Below are positions 1 through 6,718 of a stretch of 20,384 nt of DNA, in pieces. Each line of letters starts with the position of its first letter. Positions within the stretch are counted from its first letter, which is position 1. Source of the stretch: CAKZSB01 sp964646405 (GTDB lineage: Bacteria; Pseudomonadota; Gammaproteobacteria; Granulosicoccales; Granulosicoccaceae); contig CAZYDV010000079.1 of the NCBI GenBank assembly GCA_964646405.1, positions 1-20,384 on the forward strand. The letters run 5' to 3'. The notes below the pieces were generated by a model. That model did no database searches, had not been told where the DNA came from, and saw only the letters and a program-made list of their open reading frames with translations. A program made the translations under genes and the position numbers.

Positions 1-1
1 T

Positions 2-145
2 GAGGCAATTGTGGGGGTTACGAAGCGGTATGGCGATCAGCCGGATGGTGTGGGGCGATGGCTGTGTCTGTCACGCAATCACGTCGATCGCTCGGCCGTA
101 TCCTGTATCGACACGCGCAGCATCGGATGGCGCAGGCGTCTTTAA
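2..145 (+). other. Unassigned left edge; possible C-terminal coding tail
   Basis: From base 2 one frame stays open to a TAA at 143-145 and would encode the last 47 residues of a protein entering from the left. Another frame is open to 191. Neither peptide resembles a family I recognise, and the arginine-rich ending is not informative. The stretch could be the end of an upstream gene or simply noncoding DNA before lgt. It is listed so that the first 257 bases are accounted for; no function is proposed. Confidence 0.15.
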
Positions 146-195
146 TGCGGTGCCGCCAGCCGCAGGTGGCGTGTCGCTCGGCTACCGCTAACGGC

Positions 196-201
196 TATAA
201 T
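196..201 (+). promoter_or_regulatory. Putative -10 box upstream of lgt
   Basis: A perfect TATAAT lies 57 bases before the lgt start codon. No good -35 hexamer is visible at 16-18 bases; the best candidates there match only weakly. The position suits a promoter for the lgt-thyA pair with a leader of about 50 bases. The call rests on the hexamer and its position only. Confidence 0.4.
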
Positions 202-257
202 GAGTGATATTGAACCGTTGCTGTCGGGCGCAAATTGCCTTCGACACAGGACACTGA

Positions 258-1061
258 ATGATCAAATACCCCGAAATCGACCCCGTCGCCATTTCGCTTG
301 GCCCGGTTGCTATCCATTGGTACGGCCTGATGTATCTGGTCGGTTTTGTCGCCGCCTGGCTGCTGCTGAAGCATCGCGCGCGAAAACCCGGGTCCGGCTG
401 GACCGTTGAAGAACTGGGCGATCTGGTGTTTTTCTGTGCGATCGGTGTGATCATCGGGGGCAGGCTGGGTTATCTCTTTTTCTATAATTTCGATCACTTC
501 CTGTCGGATCCATTATCGATTGTGCGCATTTGGGAGGGCGGCATGGCCTTCCACGGAGGCTTTCTCGGTGTGGCGGCAATGATCTGGTTGTTCGCAAGAA
601 AAACCGGGCGCACTTTTTTTCAGGTCGCCGATGTGGTTGCGCCTGTCTCGGCCATCGGCTTAGGCGCTGGCCGGATCGGCAATTTCATCAATGGCGAGCT
701 GTGGGGCCGTACCACTGACGTGCCGTGGGGCATGGTTTTTCCGGGCGCCGGGCCCGACCCCCGTCACCCGTCCCAGCTCTACCAGTTTTTTCTCGAAGGC
801 GTGGTACTGTTTCTCGCGGTCTGGATATATTCCCGCAAACCGCGTCCGGCGATGGCGGTCTCGGGTCTCTTTTTGTTGGTGTACGGGTTGTCCCGGTTCA
901 TCGTCGAATTCTTCCGCCAGCCCGACAGCCACCTGAATTTCGTTGCGTTCGACTGGATGACGCGCGGTCAGCAGCTCAGTATTCCCATGGTGCTGATTGG
1001 GGCGGGTATGATCTGGTGGGCCTACCGCCGCAACGCGGCCGCCGGGCAGCCGGTCGCTTGA
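258..1061 (+). CDS. lgt: Prolipoprotein diacylglyceryl transferase
   Basis: This inner-membrane enzyme moves diacylglycerol from phosphatidylglycerol to the lipobox cysteine of prolipoproteins, the first step of lipoprotein maturation. The product is 267 residues with about seven hydrophobic segments (roughly 16-37, 52-72, 94-112, 124-136, 178-192, 199-213 and 242-257). Family motifs seen are HGGFLG at 99-104 with its catalytic-region histidine, the signature GRIGNFINGE at 138-147, HPSQLYQ at 170-176, and RFIVEFFRQPD at 213-223. The ATG at 258 follows AGGA at 248-251 with good spacing. The stop codon overlaps the TTG start of thyA (TTGA), so the two are probably co-transcribed and translationally coupled, as lgt-thyA also are in Escherichia coli. 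RlpA in this window has a lipobox and is a likely client. Confidence 0.97.
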   Translation: MIKYPEIDPVAISLGPVAIHWYGLMYLVGFVAAWLLLKHRARKPGSGWTVEELGDLVFFCAIGVIIGGRLGYLFFYNFDHFLSDPLSIVRIWEGGMAFHGGFLGVAAMIWLFARKTGRTFFQVADVVAPVSAIGLGAGRIGNFINGELWGRTTDVPWGMVFPGAGPDPRHPSQLYQFFLEGVVLFLAVWIYSRKPRPAMAVSGLFLLVYGLSRFIVEFFRQPDSHLNFVAFDWMTRGQQLSIPMVLIGAGMIWWAYRRNAAAGQPVA

Positions 1062-1957
1062 CCACTCATCCCGAGCAGCAGTATCTGGATCTGCTGCGAC
1101 AGTTGATTGAGCACGGCGATGAGCGTGTCGATCGGACCGGAGTTGGCACGCGGGCCATCTTTGGCCACCAGATGCGGTTTGATCTGGCTGCCGGGTTTCC
1201 GCTGTTCACGACCAAGCAGGTATTCTGGAAAACCGCGTTCAGAGAGATGCTGTGGATGCTGGCCGGTGGGGACAACATTCGCGAGCTGCTGATGCAGAAC
1301 GTCAGAATATGGACCGACTGGCCGCTGGCGCGCTACCGGCGCGAAACCGGTGATCCGATCAGCCAGCAGGATTTTGAAGCCAGAATACTGGCCGAACCTG
1401 AATTTGCGGCCACCTGGGGGGATCTGGGGCCAGTCTACGGCAAGCAATGGCGGTGCTGGAAAACAGCCGACGGACAAGAGATCGATCAGGTACAGCAGGT
1501 GATTGACGATCTGCGCAGCAATCCGACTTCCCGGCGGATATTGTGGGATGGCTGGAATGTCGGTGAATTATCGGCAATGGCTTTGCCGCCTTGCCACAAG
1601 CACTATCAGTTCTACGTCAATCAGACCCAGGGATCGCTGCACGGTGCAATGGTGCAGCGCAGTGCGGATTCGTTTCTGGGACTTGCCTGGAACATTGCCA
1701 ATCTGGCGCTGATTACCCATTTGCTGGCGATACAAACGGGCTACCGGCCCGGTGAGATTGTCTGGTTCGGTATGGATGTACACCTGTATCTCAATCACAT
1801 TGAGCAGGCCCGTGTGCAGCTTTCACGTCAGCCCAGAGCATTGCCGCAACTGGTCGTTGCCGACGGTGTGTCCTCGCTGTTCGACTATCGCATGGAGCAT
1901 CTGCAGATAGAAGGCTACGATCCTCACCCCCATATTGCCGCTGACGTTGCCGTCTGA
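1058..1957 (+). CDS. thyA: Thymidylate synthase
   Basis: ThyA methylates dUMP to dTMP using methylenetetrahydrofolate, releasing dihydrofolate that FolA (4093-4587) recycles. The TTG at 1058 gives 299 residues beginning MTTHPEQQYLDLL, which matches the family N-terminus; no ATG or GTG fits. An in-frame extension back to 725 lies inside lgt and is not credible. Visible motifs are RTGVGT at 26-31 (phosphate-binding arginine), the catalytic cysteine C179 in PPCHKHYQFYV, QRSADSFLGL at 200-209, the VHLYLNH segment at 241-247, and a terminal DVAV. It is about 35 residues longer than the 264-residue E. coli enzyme; the extra length lies around residues 88-125, where many bacterial ThyA proteins carry an insert. 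No strong Shine-Dalgarno precedes the TTG, so expression probably depends on coupling to lgt. Confidence 0.96.
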   Translation: MTTHPEQQYLDLLRQLIEHGDERVDRTGVGTRAIFGHQMRFDLAAGFPLFTTKQVFWKTAFREMLWMLAGGDNIRELLMQNVRIWTDWPLARYRRETGDPISQQDFEARILAEPEFAATWGDLGPVYGKQWRCWKTADGQEIDQVQQVIDDLRSNPTSRRILWDGWNVGELSAMALPPCHKHYQFYVNQTQGSLHGAMVQRSADSFLGLAWNIANLALITHLLAIQTGYRPGEIVWFGMDVHLYLNHIEQARVQLSRQPRALPQLVVADGVSSLFDYRMEHLQIEGYDPHPHIAADVAV

Positions 1958-1983
1958 CGCGTGATGTTGAAGCTGGAGAACCA

Positions 1984-2829
1984 ATGAAACTCGAAGCCGT
2001 TGACTACACCGCTGACCATGCCGCAGAGGCTTTTGTCGAATCGTTGCGCAATACGGGTTTTGGGGTGCTGACCCATCATCCGATCCCGCAGCAGGTTGTC
2101 GATGATCTCTACACGCAGTGGAAAGCTTTTTTTTACGATGATGCGAAGCGTGATTATCTCTACAACGCCGACACCTACGATGGCTTTTTTCCCGCCGAGC
2201 AGGCCGAGGCCGCGAAGGGCAGGCTGACGCGAGATATCAAAGAGTATTTTCACTACTACCCGTGGGGGCAGTGTCCTGAGTCGCTGCGCGCCAGCCTGCA
2301 GCGGTATTACGATCTAGCCTGCGGACTCGCGTCAGAGTTGCTCACCTGGGTGGAACACTACAGCCCGCCGGAAGTGTCTGCGCGCTACGATGAGCCGCTG
2401 TCACAAATGATGCAAGGCAGTGAGCAATCCCTTCTGCGGGTACTGCACTATCCGCCGCTGGCCGGTGACGAATCGCCGGATGCCATTCGCGCCAGCGCAC
2501 ACGAGGATATCAACCTGCTGACGATCCTGCCGGCGGCGAACGAGCCAGGATTGCAGGTGCAGCTCAAGGATGGATCGTGGCTGGATGTGCCGTGTGATTT
2601 TGGCAACCTGATTGTCAATATCGGCGATATGTTGCAGGAGGCCTCGGGCGGGTATTTTCCATCCACCACGCACCGGGTGATCAATCCCGAGGGCATGCAG
2701 CAAAATCGATCGCGCATTTCGGTGCCTTTGTTTTTACACCCGCGGCCCGATGTGGTGCTCTCGCCACGCTACACCGCCGATGCCTATCTGGCCGAGCGAC
2801 TGGCCGAATTACGCGTGGCGGCGAGCTGA
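1984..2829 (+). CDS. Isopenicillin-N-synthase-like 2-oxoglutarate/Fe(II)-dependent oxygenase
   Basis: The product is 281 residues with the arrangement of the isopenicillin N synthase-like dioxygenases: a DIOX_N-type N-terminal region and a double-stranded beta-helix core. The iron-binding triad is visible as H173 and D175 (AHEDINLLT) and H230 (STTHRVINP). The RxS motif that binds 2-oxoglutarate is R244/S246 (SRISVPLFLHP). The substrate cannot be read from the sequence; members oxidise amino acids, hormones and diverse small molecules. The ATG at 1984 follows GGAG (1975-1978) at 5 bases. It starts 26 bases after thyA on the same strand, so it may be read through from lgt-thyA, though its function need not relate to thymidylate. 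It converges on the M50 protease gene. Confidence 0.9.
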   Translation: MKLEAVDYTADHAAEAFVESLRNTGFGVLTHHPIPQQVVDDLYTQWKAFFYDDAKRDYLYNADTYDGFFPAEQAEAAKGRLTRDIKEYFHYYPWGQCPESLRASLQRYYDLACGLASELLTWVEHYSPPEVSARYDEPLSQMMQGSEQSLLRVLHYPPLAGDESPDAIRASAHEDINLLTILPAANEPGLQVQLKDGSWLDVPCDFGNLIVNIGDMLQEASGGYFPSTTHRVINPEGMQQNRSRISVPLFLHPRPDVVLSPRYTADAYLAERLAELRVAAS

Positions 2830-2868
2830 GCGCAGCCATACCCCCACACCATCCTGCGATCGGGTGGA

Positions 2869-3951
2869 TCAGCTTTTCAGCACTTCCAGCGGCAGTCCGA
2901 GGATCTGGTCTCCGGTGCTGGCCAGCAGATAGATGATGGCGATAAAACCACCGACCACCAACAGATACCACAGCACCGACACAATCTGTCCATAGCGATC
3001 CAGTGGCAGCAGCGTGCTGTGGTGTCGTGCGCGCCATTCAAATACTATTTCCAGACTGCCGATCAGCAGTAACAGGCCCAGCAGTGCCAGGCCAAAGGCG
3101 TAGCTGAGCACCACGCCGAGCAGTGCGCCGCCAACGCATAATACCAGACCCACAACACTGTGCATCGAAAAGGCGATGGATTTTAAAATGTGTCCGCCAT
3201 CCAGCGGCAATATAGGCAGCAGGTTGAACAGATTCAGCAGTGCATTAAAGCCCGCCAGCCCTGCGAACAAGGGGTTGCCGGTTACATAGAACAGCACCAG
3301 TGAGCCAATCGATAAAAACAAACCATACACTGGCCCCATTATCGAGATCACGACATTCTGCCAGCGCGTGTTGAGTTTGTTCTCGCCAACGGCAAGGCCA
3401 CCGACAAACGGGATCAGGTAGATGCCTTTGGTTTTCATGCCAAAGCGTTTCATTGCGCGTATATGGCCGTATTCGTGAATGACCAGACAGCCGATGAGCA
3501 GCAGTGCAAACTGAAACGAGAATAGCCACGAGTAGGCGGCGACGCTGGCGCCGACCAGCAGCACTTTTATTGCTTTGGCACTTTTTAACAGCTTCAGGCC
3601 CAGTGAGGCCAGCCCGATGATACTGAACTGCGTTCGCATCGGGATTTCCTGGTCGGGCGTGGTGTTCGCGAGATCAGCCGTGTCTGTGGTGCCTTGCTGC
3701 ACAGGCTGGCCGTTGGCCGACAGGGTGTAGTCGAATTTGAACGGCATCCAGCTCAGGTTAAGATCAAGCTGGCACACAATGGGGCCTTGATTGCTCTGTA
3801 GCTCGAACTCGTGGCGAATTTGCTCAGGCGTGTCGGCGCTGGCATTGCGACCGGCCACCAGTTGGCCATTCCAGTAGAGCTGCTGCCAGCCGGCCATGTT
3901 GGCCTCAAGCCTTAGTGGCTCGCCAAGAAACTTTTCGTTGATCAGCTCCAC
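2869..3951 (-). CDS. M50 site-2 protease-family membrane metalloprotease with FAIM1-like N-terminal domain
   Basis: This polytopic zinc protease is of the kind that cuts transmembrane or membrane-proximal substrates. With a GTG start at 3951 it has 360 residues. The zinc motif HEYGH is at 159-163 in a hydrophobic segment; LPLDGGH near 249-254 supplies the third ligand (D251). Other hydrophobic segments lie at about 131-158, 200-223, 229-247, 263-304 and 323-345. No PDZ domain is visible. Residues 1-90 are a beta-rich domain (LYWNGQLVAGR, FDYTLSANGQPVQ) resembling a repeat of animal FAIM1. The GTG is preceded by AGGG at 7 bases. An in-frame ATG at 4032 would add 27 residues of un-protein-like sequence; extension to 4422 would run through folA. 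It is convergent with the oxygenase gene and divergent from folA. The substrate is unknown. Confidence 0.85.
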   Translation of the reverse strand: MELINEKFLGEPLRLEANMAGWQQLYWNGQLVAGRNASADTPEQIRHEFELQSNQGPIVCQLDLNLSWMPFKFDYTLSANGQPVQQGTTDTADLANTTPDQEIPMRTQFSIIGLASLGLKLLKSAKAIKVLLVGASVAAYSWLFSFQFALLLIGCLVIHEYGHIRAMKRFGMKTKGIYLIPFVGGLAVGENKLNTRWQNVVISIMGPVYGLFLSIGSLVLFYVTGNPLFAGLAGFNALLNLFNLLPILPLDGGHILKSIAFSMHSVVGLVLCVGGALLGVVLSYAFGLALLGLLLLIGSLEIVFEWRARHHSTLLPLDRYGQIVSVLWYLLVVGGFIAIIYLLASTGDQILGLPLEVLKS

Positions 3952-4035
3952 GTCATTACCCTGGCTTTTGCATATTCTGAGATTCCGGTGTTTCGCTGCA
4001 ATCTTAACGTTTTTACAGCGGCCAGTGTTCATCAC

Positions 4036-4065
4036 TTCCCACGACGAACTGAGCACGGGTATAGT
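4036..4065 (+). promoter_or_regulatory. Candidate promoter for folA
   Basis: TTCCCA (4036-4041) and TATAGT (4060-4065) are separated by 18 bases and match four and five of six consensus positions. Transcription would start about 20 bases before the folA TTG. The region also separates folA from the divergent M50 gene. This is prediction from hexamers only. Confidence 0.35.
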
Positions 4066-4092
4066 GCCGCAAACACTGAGCGGGAAACGGTT

Positions 4093-4587
4093 TTGAGAGT
4101 AGCGATGATGATGGCGATGGATCGTAATCGCCTGATCGGTGCCAATGGGGATATGCCCTGGCATATCTCCAGTGACCTTAAATACTTCAATCGCACCACC
4201 ATGGGCAAGCCCATGATCATGGGGCGGGTGACTTACGATTCGATCGGTCGTGCGCTGCCGGGGCGCCATAGCATTGTTGTCACTCGCGACCGCCAGTGGC
4301 AGGCCGATGATGTTGAGGTGACGCATTCGATTGATCAGGCTTTCGAACTCGCTGCCGCACACACGGCAGAAGAAATGGTTGTGATCGGTGGTGCCAATCT
4401 GTGCGCGCAGGCGATGGAGCACACCGAACGGTTCTATCTAACCGTCATCGACCACGCATTTGAAGGTGATACCTGGCTCGACAGTTTCGATGAGAAAGAC
4501 TGGATCGAGACATTGCGGGAGGATCACGATGAGCGCGCTGAGGGTGGCTACCGATTCTGCTATCGGGTGTTGACCCGCAAGGATTGA
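4093..4587 (+). CDS. folA: Dihydrofolate reductase
   Basis: FolA reduces dihydrofolate to tetrahydrofolate with NADPH, closing the cycle opened by ThyA. The TTG at 4093 gives 164 residues beginning MRVAMMMAMDRNRLIG, aligned with the family N-terminus, and has GGGAA (4082-4086) upstream; an ATG at 4105 would truncate the first strand. Seen are MPWHISSDL at 21-29 with the catalytic acid D28, GRVTYDSIG at 44-52, VIGGAN at 97-102, and YLTVID at 115-120 with the conserved threonine T117. The residue equivalent to E. coli Tyr100, in the GGxxxY segment, is cysteine (C104). folA faces apaH with only 10 bases between their stops, whereas in many gammaproteobacteria it follows apaH on the same strand. 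Confidence 0.95.
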   Translation: MRVAMMMAMDRNRLIGANGDMPWHISSDLKYFNRTTMGKPMIMGRVTYDSIGRALPGRHSIVVTRDRQWQADDVEVTHSIDQAFELAAAHTAEEMVVIGGANLCAQAMEHTERFYLTVIDHAFEGDTWLDSFDEKDWIETLREDHDERAEGGYRFCYRVLTRKD

Positions 4588-4597
4588 ACGGCGCGCT

Positions 4598-5407
4598 TTA
4601 AGGGCACGAGACCGAAGTAATCCGGAAATCGGGCAGGCTGGCGGCACTCAGACTTTCGCCCCATACGCAGCCACTGTCCAGCGCGTGAATACCGGCTTGA
4701 TGATGCAGGCCCAGTGCCGCCCAGTGGCCGAAGATGATTTCGGTATTAGCGGTGGGTCTGTCCGGTACATCGAACCAGGGCGCTAGATGTGATGGCTGGC
4801 TGCCGGGTGGGTCGGCACATTGATAATCGGGGCTGCCATCCAGTGTGCAGTAGCGCATCCGGGTCAGGCAGTTCACCGCGTAGCGAAGGCGATCGGGTGA
4901 TTGGCGTGCTGAAGTCCAGCGCGTATCGGTATCGCCGTAGAGTTGTTCTAGCGCGCTCGATGGACTGCTCGATTGCAGCATCGATTCGATGTCACGTGCC
5001 AGCACTTGTGCCTCATCAATGGACCATCGCGGATGCAGGCCGGCGTGCACCATGGTGCAGTTGAGTTGAGCATCGTGATGCAACAGCGGGCGGTGGCGCA
5101 GCCAGTCGATCAATTCTGTGACATCGGGTGAGTCGAGTACCTGATCGAGTGTGCGGTCTTTGCCGCGTCGTGCCCGGATTCCGTAGTGCAGTGCGAGTAG
5201 ATGAAAATCGTGATTGCCCAGTACGCAGATGGCGGCGTCGCCGAGTGAGCGGATGAAGTGCAAGGTTGCCAGTGATTCGGGGCCGCGGTTAACCAGATCA
5301 CCAGCTATCCACAGTCTATCGGTCGTCGGGTCAAACTGCAGTTTATCGAGCAGCCGCTGAAAGGGCTCGAAGCAGCCCTGAATATCACCTACCGCGTAGA
5401 TTGCCAC
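4598..5407 (-). CDS. apaH: Symmetrical bis(5'-nucleosyl)-tetraphosphatase
   Basis: ApaH hydrolyses Ap4A to two ADP and also acts on Np4-capped RNA ends. The product is 269 residues, near the family length of about 280. Metallophosphoesterase motifs occur in order: GDIQG at 7-11, GDLVNRG at 36-42, GNHD at 64-67, HAGLHP at 121-126, and GHWAALG toward the C-terminus. The start is GTG at 5407 (MAIYAVGDIQG), which fits the family; no strong Shine-Dalgarno is visible. It begins 12 bases after the apaG stop, so the two are almost certainly co-transcribed. It is the last gene of the minus-strand cluster and converges on folA. Confidence 0.96.
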   Translation of the reverse strand: MAIYAVGDIQGCFEPFQRLLDKLQFDPTTDRLWIAGDLVNRGPESLATLHFIRSLGDAAICVLGNHDFHLLALHYGIRARRGKDRTLDQVLDSPDVTELIDWLRHRPLLHHDAQLNCTMVHAGLHPRWSIDEAQVLARDIESMLQSSSPSSALEQLYGDTDTRWTSARQSPDRLRYAVNCLTRMRYCTLDGSPDYQCADPPGSQPSHLAPWFDVPDRPTANTEIIFGHWAALGLHHQAGIHALDSGCVWGESLSAASLPDFRITSVSCP

Positions 5408-5419
5408 GCCAGAACTGTT

Positions 5420-5800
5420 TCAGTGGAGGGTACGTGGCGTGGAGAGCAGAAATTCGGGAATCATGGCGTTGAACTGCTCGCCGTTCTCATCGACCATCTG
5501 ATAACTGCCGCCCATCGTGCCCATTGGGGTTTCCAGAATGGTTCCGCTGGTGTACTGATAACCTTCGCCAGGTTTGATCACCGGTTGTTTGCCGACGACG
5601 CCATCGCCACGGACTTCCTGCTTCTTGCCGTTGCCGTGGGTGATGATCCAGTGTCTGGTCAGCAGTTGAGCCGGTGATTCCCCCTGGTTGAGAATGGTGA
5701 CGGTGTAGGCAAAAACAAATCTATCCTCCTCCGGGTTGGAGTCCGCTTCGAGGTAGCGCGTTGCAACATCAACGGTGATTTGAGGCGGTTGTTCAGTCAT
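5420..5800 (-). CDS. apaG: ApaG domain protein
   Basis: This small all-beta protein of 126 residues shows the family's conserved core: RFVFAYTVTI, LLTRHWIITHGNG, VVGKQPVIKPGEGYQYTSG, and an ETPMGTMGGSYQM segment near the C-terminus. ApaG proteins have a fibronectin-III-like fold; the precise biochemical role is unsettled, though the gene is habitually linked to apaH and rsmA. I chose the ATG at 5800 (MTEQPPQITVDV) because it matches family length. An upstream in-frame start at 5884 would add 28 residues that do not match. The Shine-Dalgarno is weak. It lies 117 bases downstream of rsmA and 12 bases upstream of apaH. Confidence 0.94.
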   Translation of the reverse strand: MTEQPPQITVDVATRYLEADSNPEEDRFVFAYTVTILNQGESPAQLLTRHWIITHGNGKKQEVRGDGVVGKQPVIKPGEGYQYTSGTILETPMGTMGGSYQMVDENGEQFNAMIPEFLLSTPRTLH

Positions 5801-5917
5801 TTTAAAAGTCTTGGTTAGCACCGCCCGGTGACGGAGCGCTGATCCATAAATGAAGTCCGAATCGGCTGGGTAGTCGCGATGCAACCGACGCTGCGATTCG
5901 AATCGAGGAGACAGAGT

Positions 5918-6718
5918 TTACCGCGACACCGGATCGATGGCGACTTGCGATAGCGCGATGAAGTCGCGCATGGTGAGCTGCTCTGCGCGCGCACCCGGAT
6001 CGACGTTGGCAGCGTTAATCTGGTCTGCCGTCAGCGTCGACTTAAGATTGTTGCGCAAGGTTTTGCGTCGCTGTGCAAAAGCCGTTTTAACAAGCGTCGT
6101 GAATGTCTCCTGCATTTCCGGCGGCACATGGGGTTGCGCACGCGGGCGTAGATAGACAAAGCCCGACAGTACTTTTGGGGCAGGGTTGAAGCACTCGGCT
6201 GGCACCTCAAACAAGGCCTCGACATCGCAAAGATTCTGCACGATGAGCGATAGCTGACCATAGTGCCGGTCGCCTGCCGTCGCCGCCAGTCGCGCCACCA
6301 CTTCCCATTGCAGCATAAAGTGCATATCGGTTATCAGCGGCAGTGATTCCAGTAGGCGAAAGATCAGCGGCGTGGCGATGTTGTAGGGCAGGTTGCCCAC
6401 CAGTCGTAAGGGGGCCACGGATTGCAGGCTTGAAAAATCGAACTGGAGTGCATCGGCCTGTTGCAGTTCGAAATTTGGATAGCGACTAAATCGGGTCAGC
6501 AATAGTGGTATCAGGTCGCGATCAATTTCCAGTGCGATCAACGGCCGTTGGGATTTCACCAGTGCTTCGGTCAACGCGCCGCGACCTGGCCCTATTTCTA
6601 CCAGCGTCGAATGCGGCTCGCCATCGTTTGTAATTCGGCTGGCAATTCGCTCGATAATGGATTCATCGACCAGAAAATTCTGTCCGAATCGCTTGCGTGC
6701 TCGCTCACGCCCGGCCAT
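5918..6718 (-). CDS. rsmA: 16S rRNA dimethyladenosine transferase (KsgA)
   Basis: RsmA dimethylates two adjacent adenosines in the 3'-terminal hairpin loop of 16S rRNA during 30S maturation, using S-adenosylmethionine. The product is 266 residues. Seen are RKRFGQNFL at 8-16, SAM motif I EIGPGRGALTEAL at 41-53, the catalytic NLPYNIATP segment near 109-117, and AFAQRRKTLRNNL in the C-terminal domain. Two usually conserved sites differ: the MLQ-[KR]-E motif reads MLQWEVV, and PKVDSAVVRL reads PKVLSGFVYL. Loss of function cannot be inferred because the catalytic motifs are intact. The ATG at 6718 lies inside the last 14 bases of pdxA, indicating coupled translation. Confidence 0.95.
   Translation of the reverse strand: MAGRERARKRFGQNFLVDESIIERIASRITNDGEPHSTLVEIGPGRGALTEALVKSQRPLIALEIDRDLIPLLLTRFSRYPNFELQQADALQFDFSSLQSVAPLRLVGNLPYNIATPLIFRLLESLPLITDMHFMLQWEVVARLAATAGDRHYGQLSLIVQNLCDVEALFEVPAECFNPAPKVLSGFVYLRPRAQPHVPPEMQETFTTLVKTAFAQRRKTLRNNLKSTLTADQINAANVDPGARAEQLTMRDFIALSQVAIDPVSR

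Noticed and set aside
725..1057. Long in-frame extension upstream of thyA
   Set aside because: It lies wholly inside lgt in another frame. The family N-terminus begins right after the TTG at 1058.
3952..4422. N-terminal extension of the M50 protein to 4422
   Set aside because: It runs antisense through folA and its translation is not protein-like. The GTG at 3951 has a better ribosome binding site.
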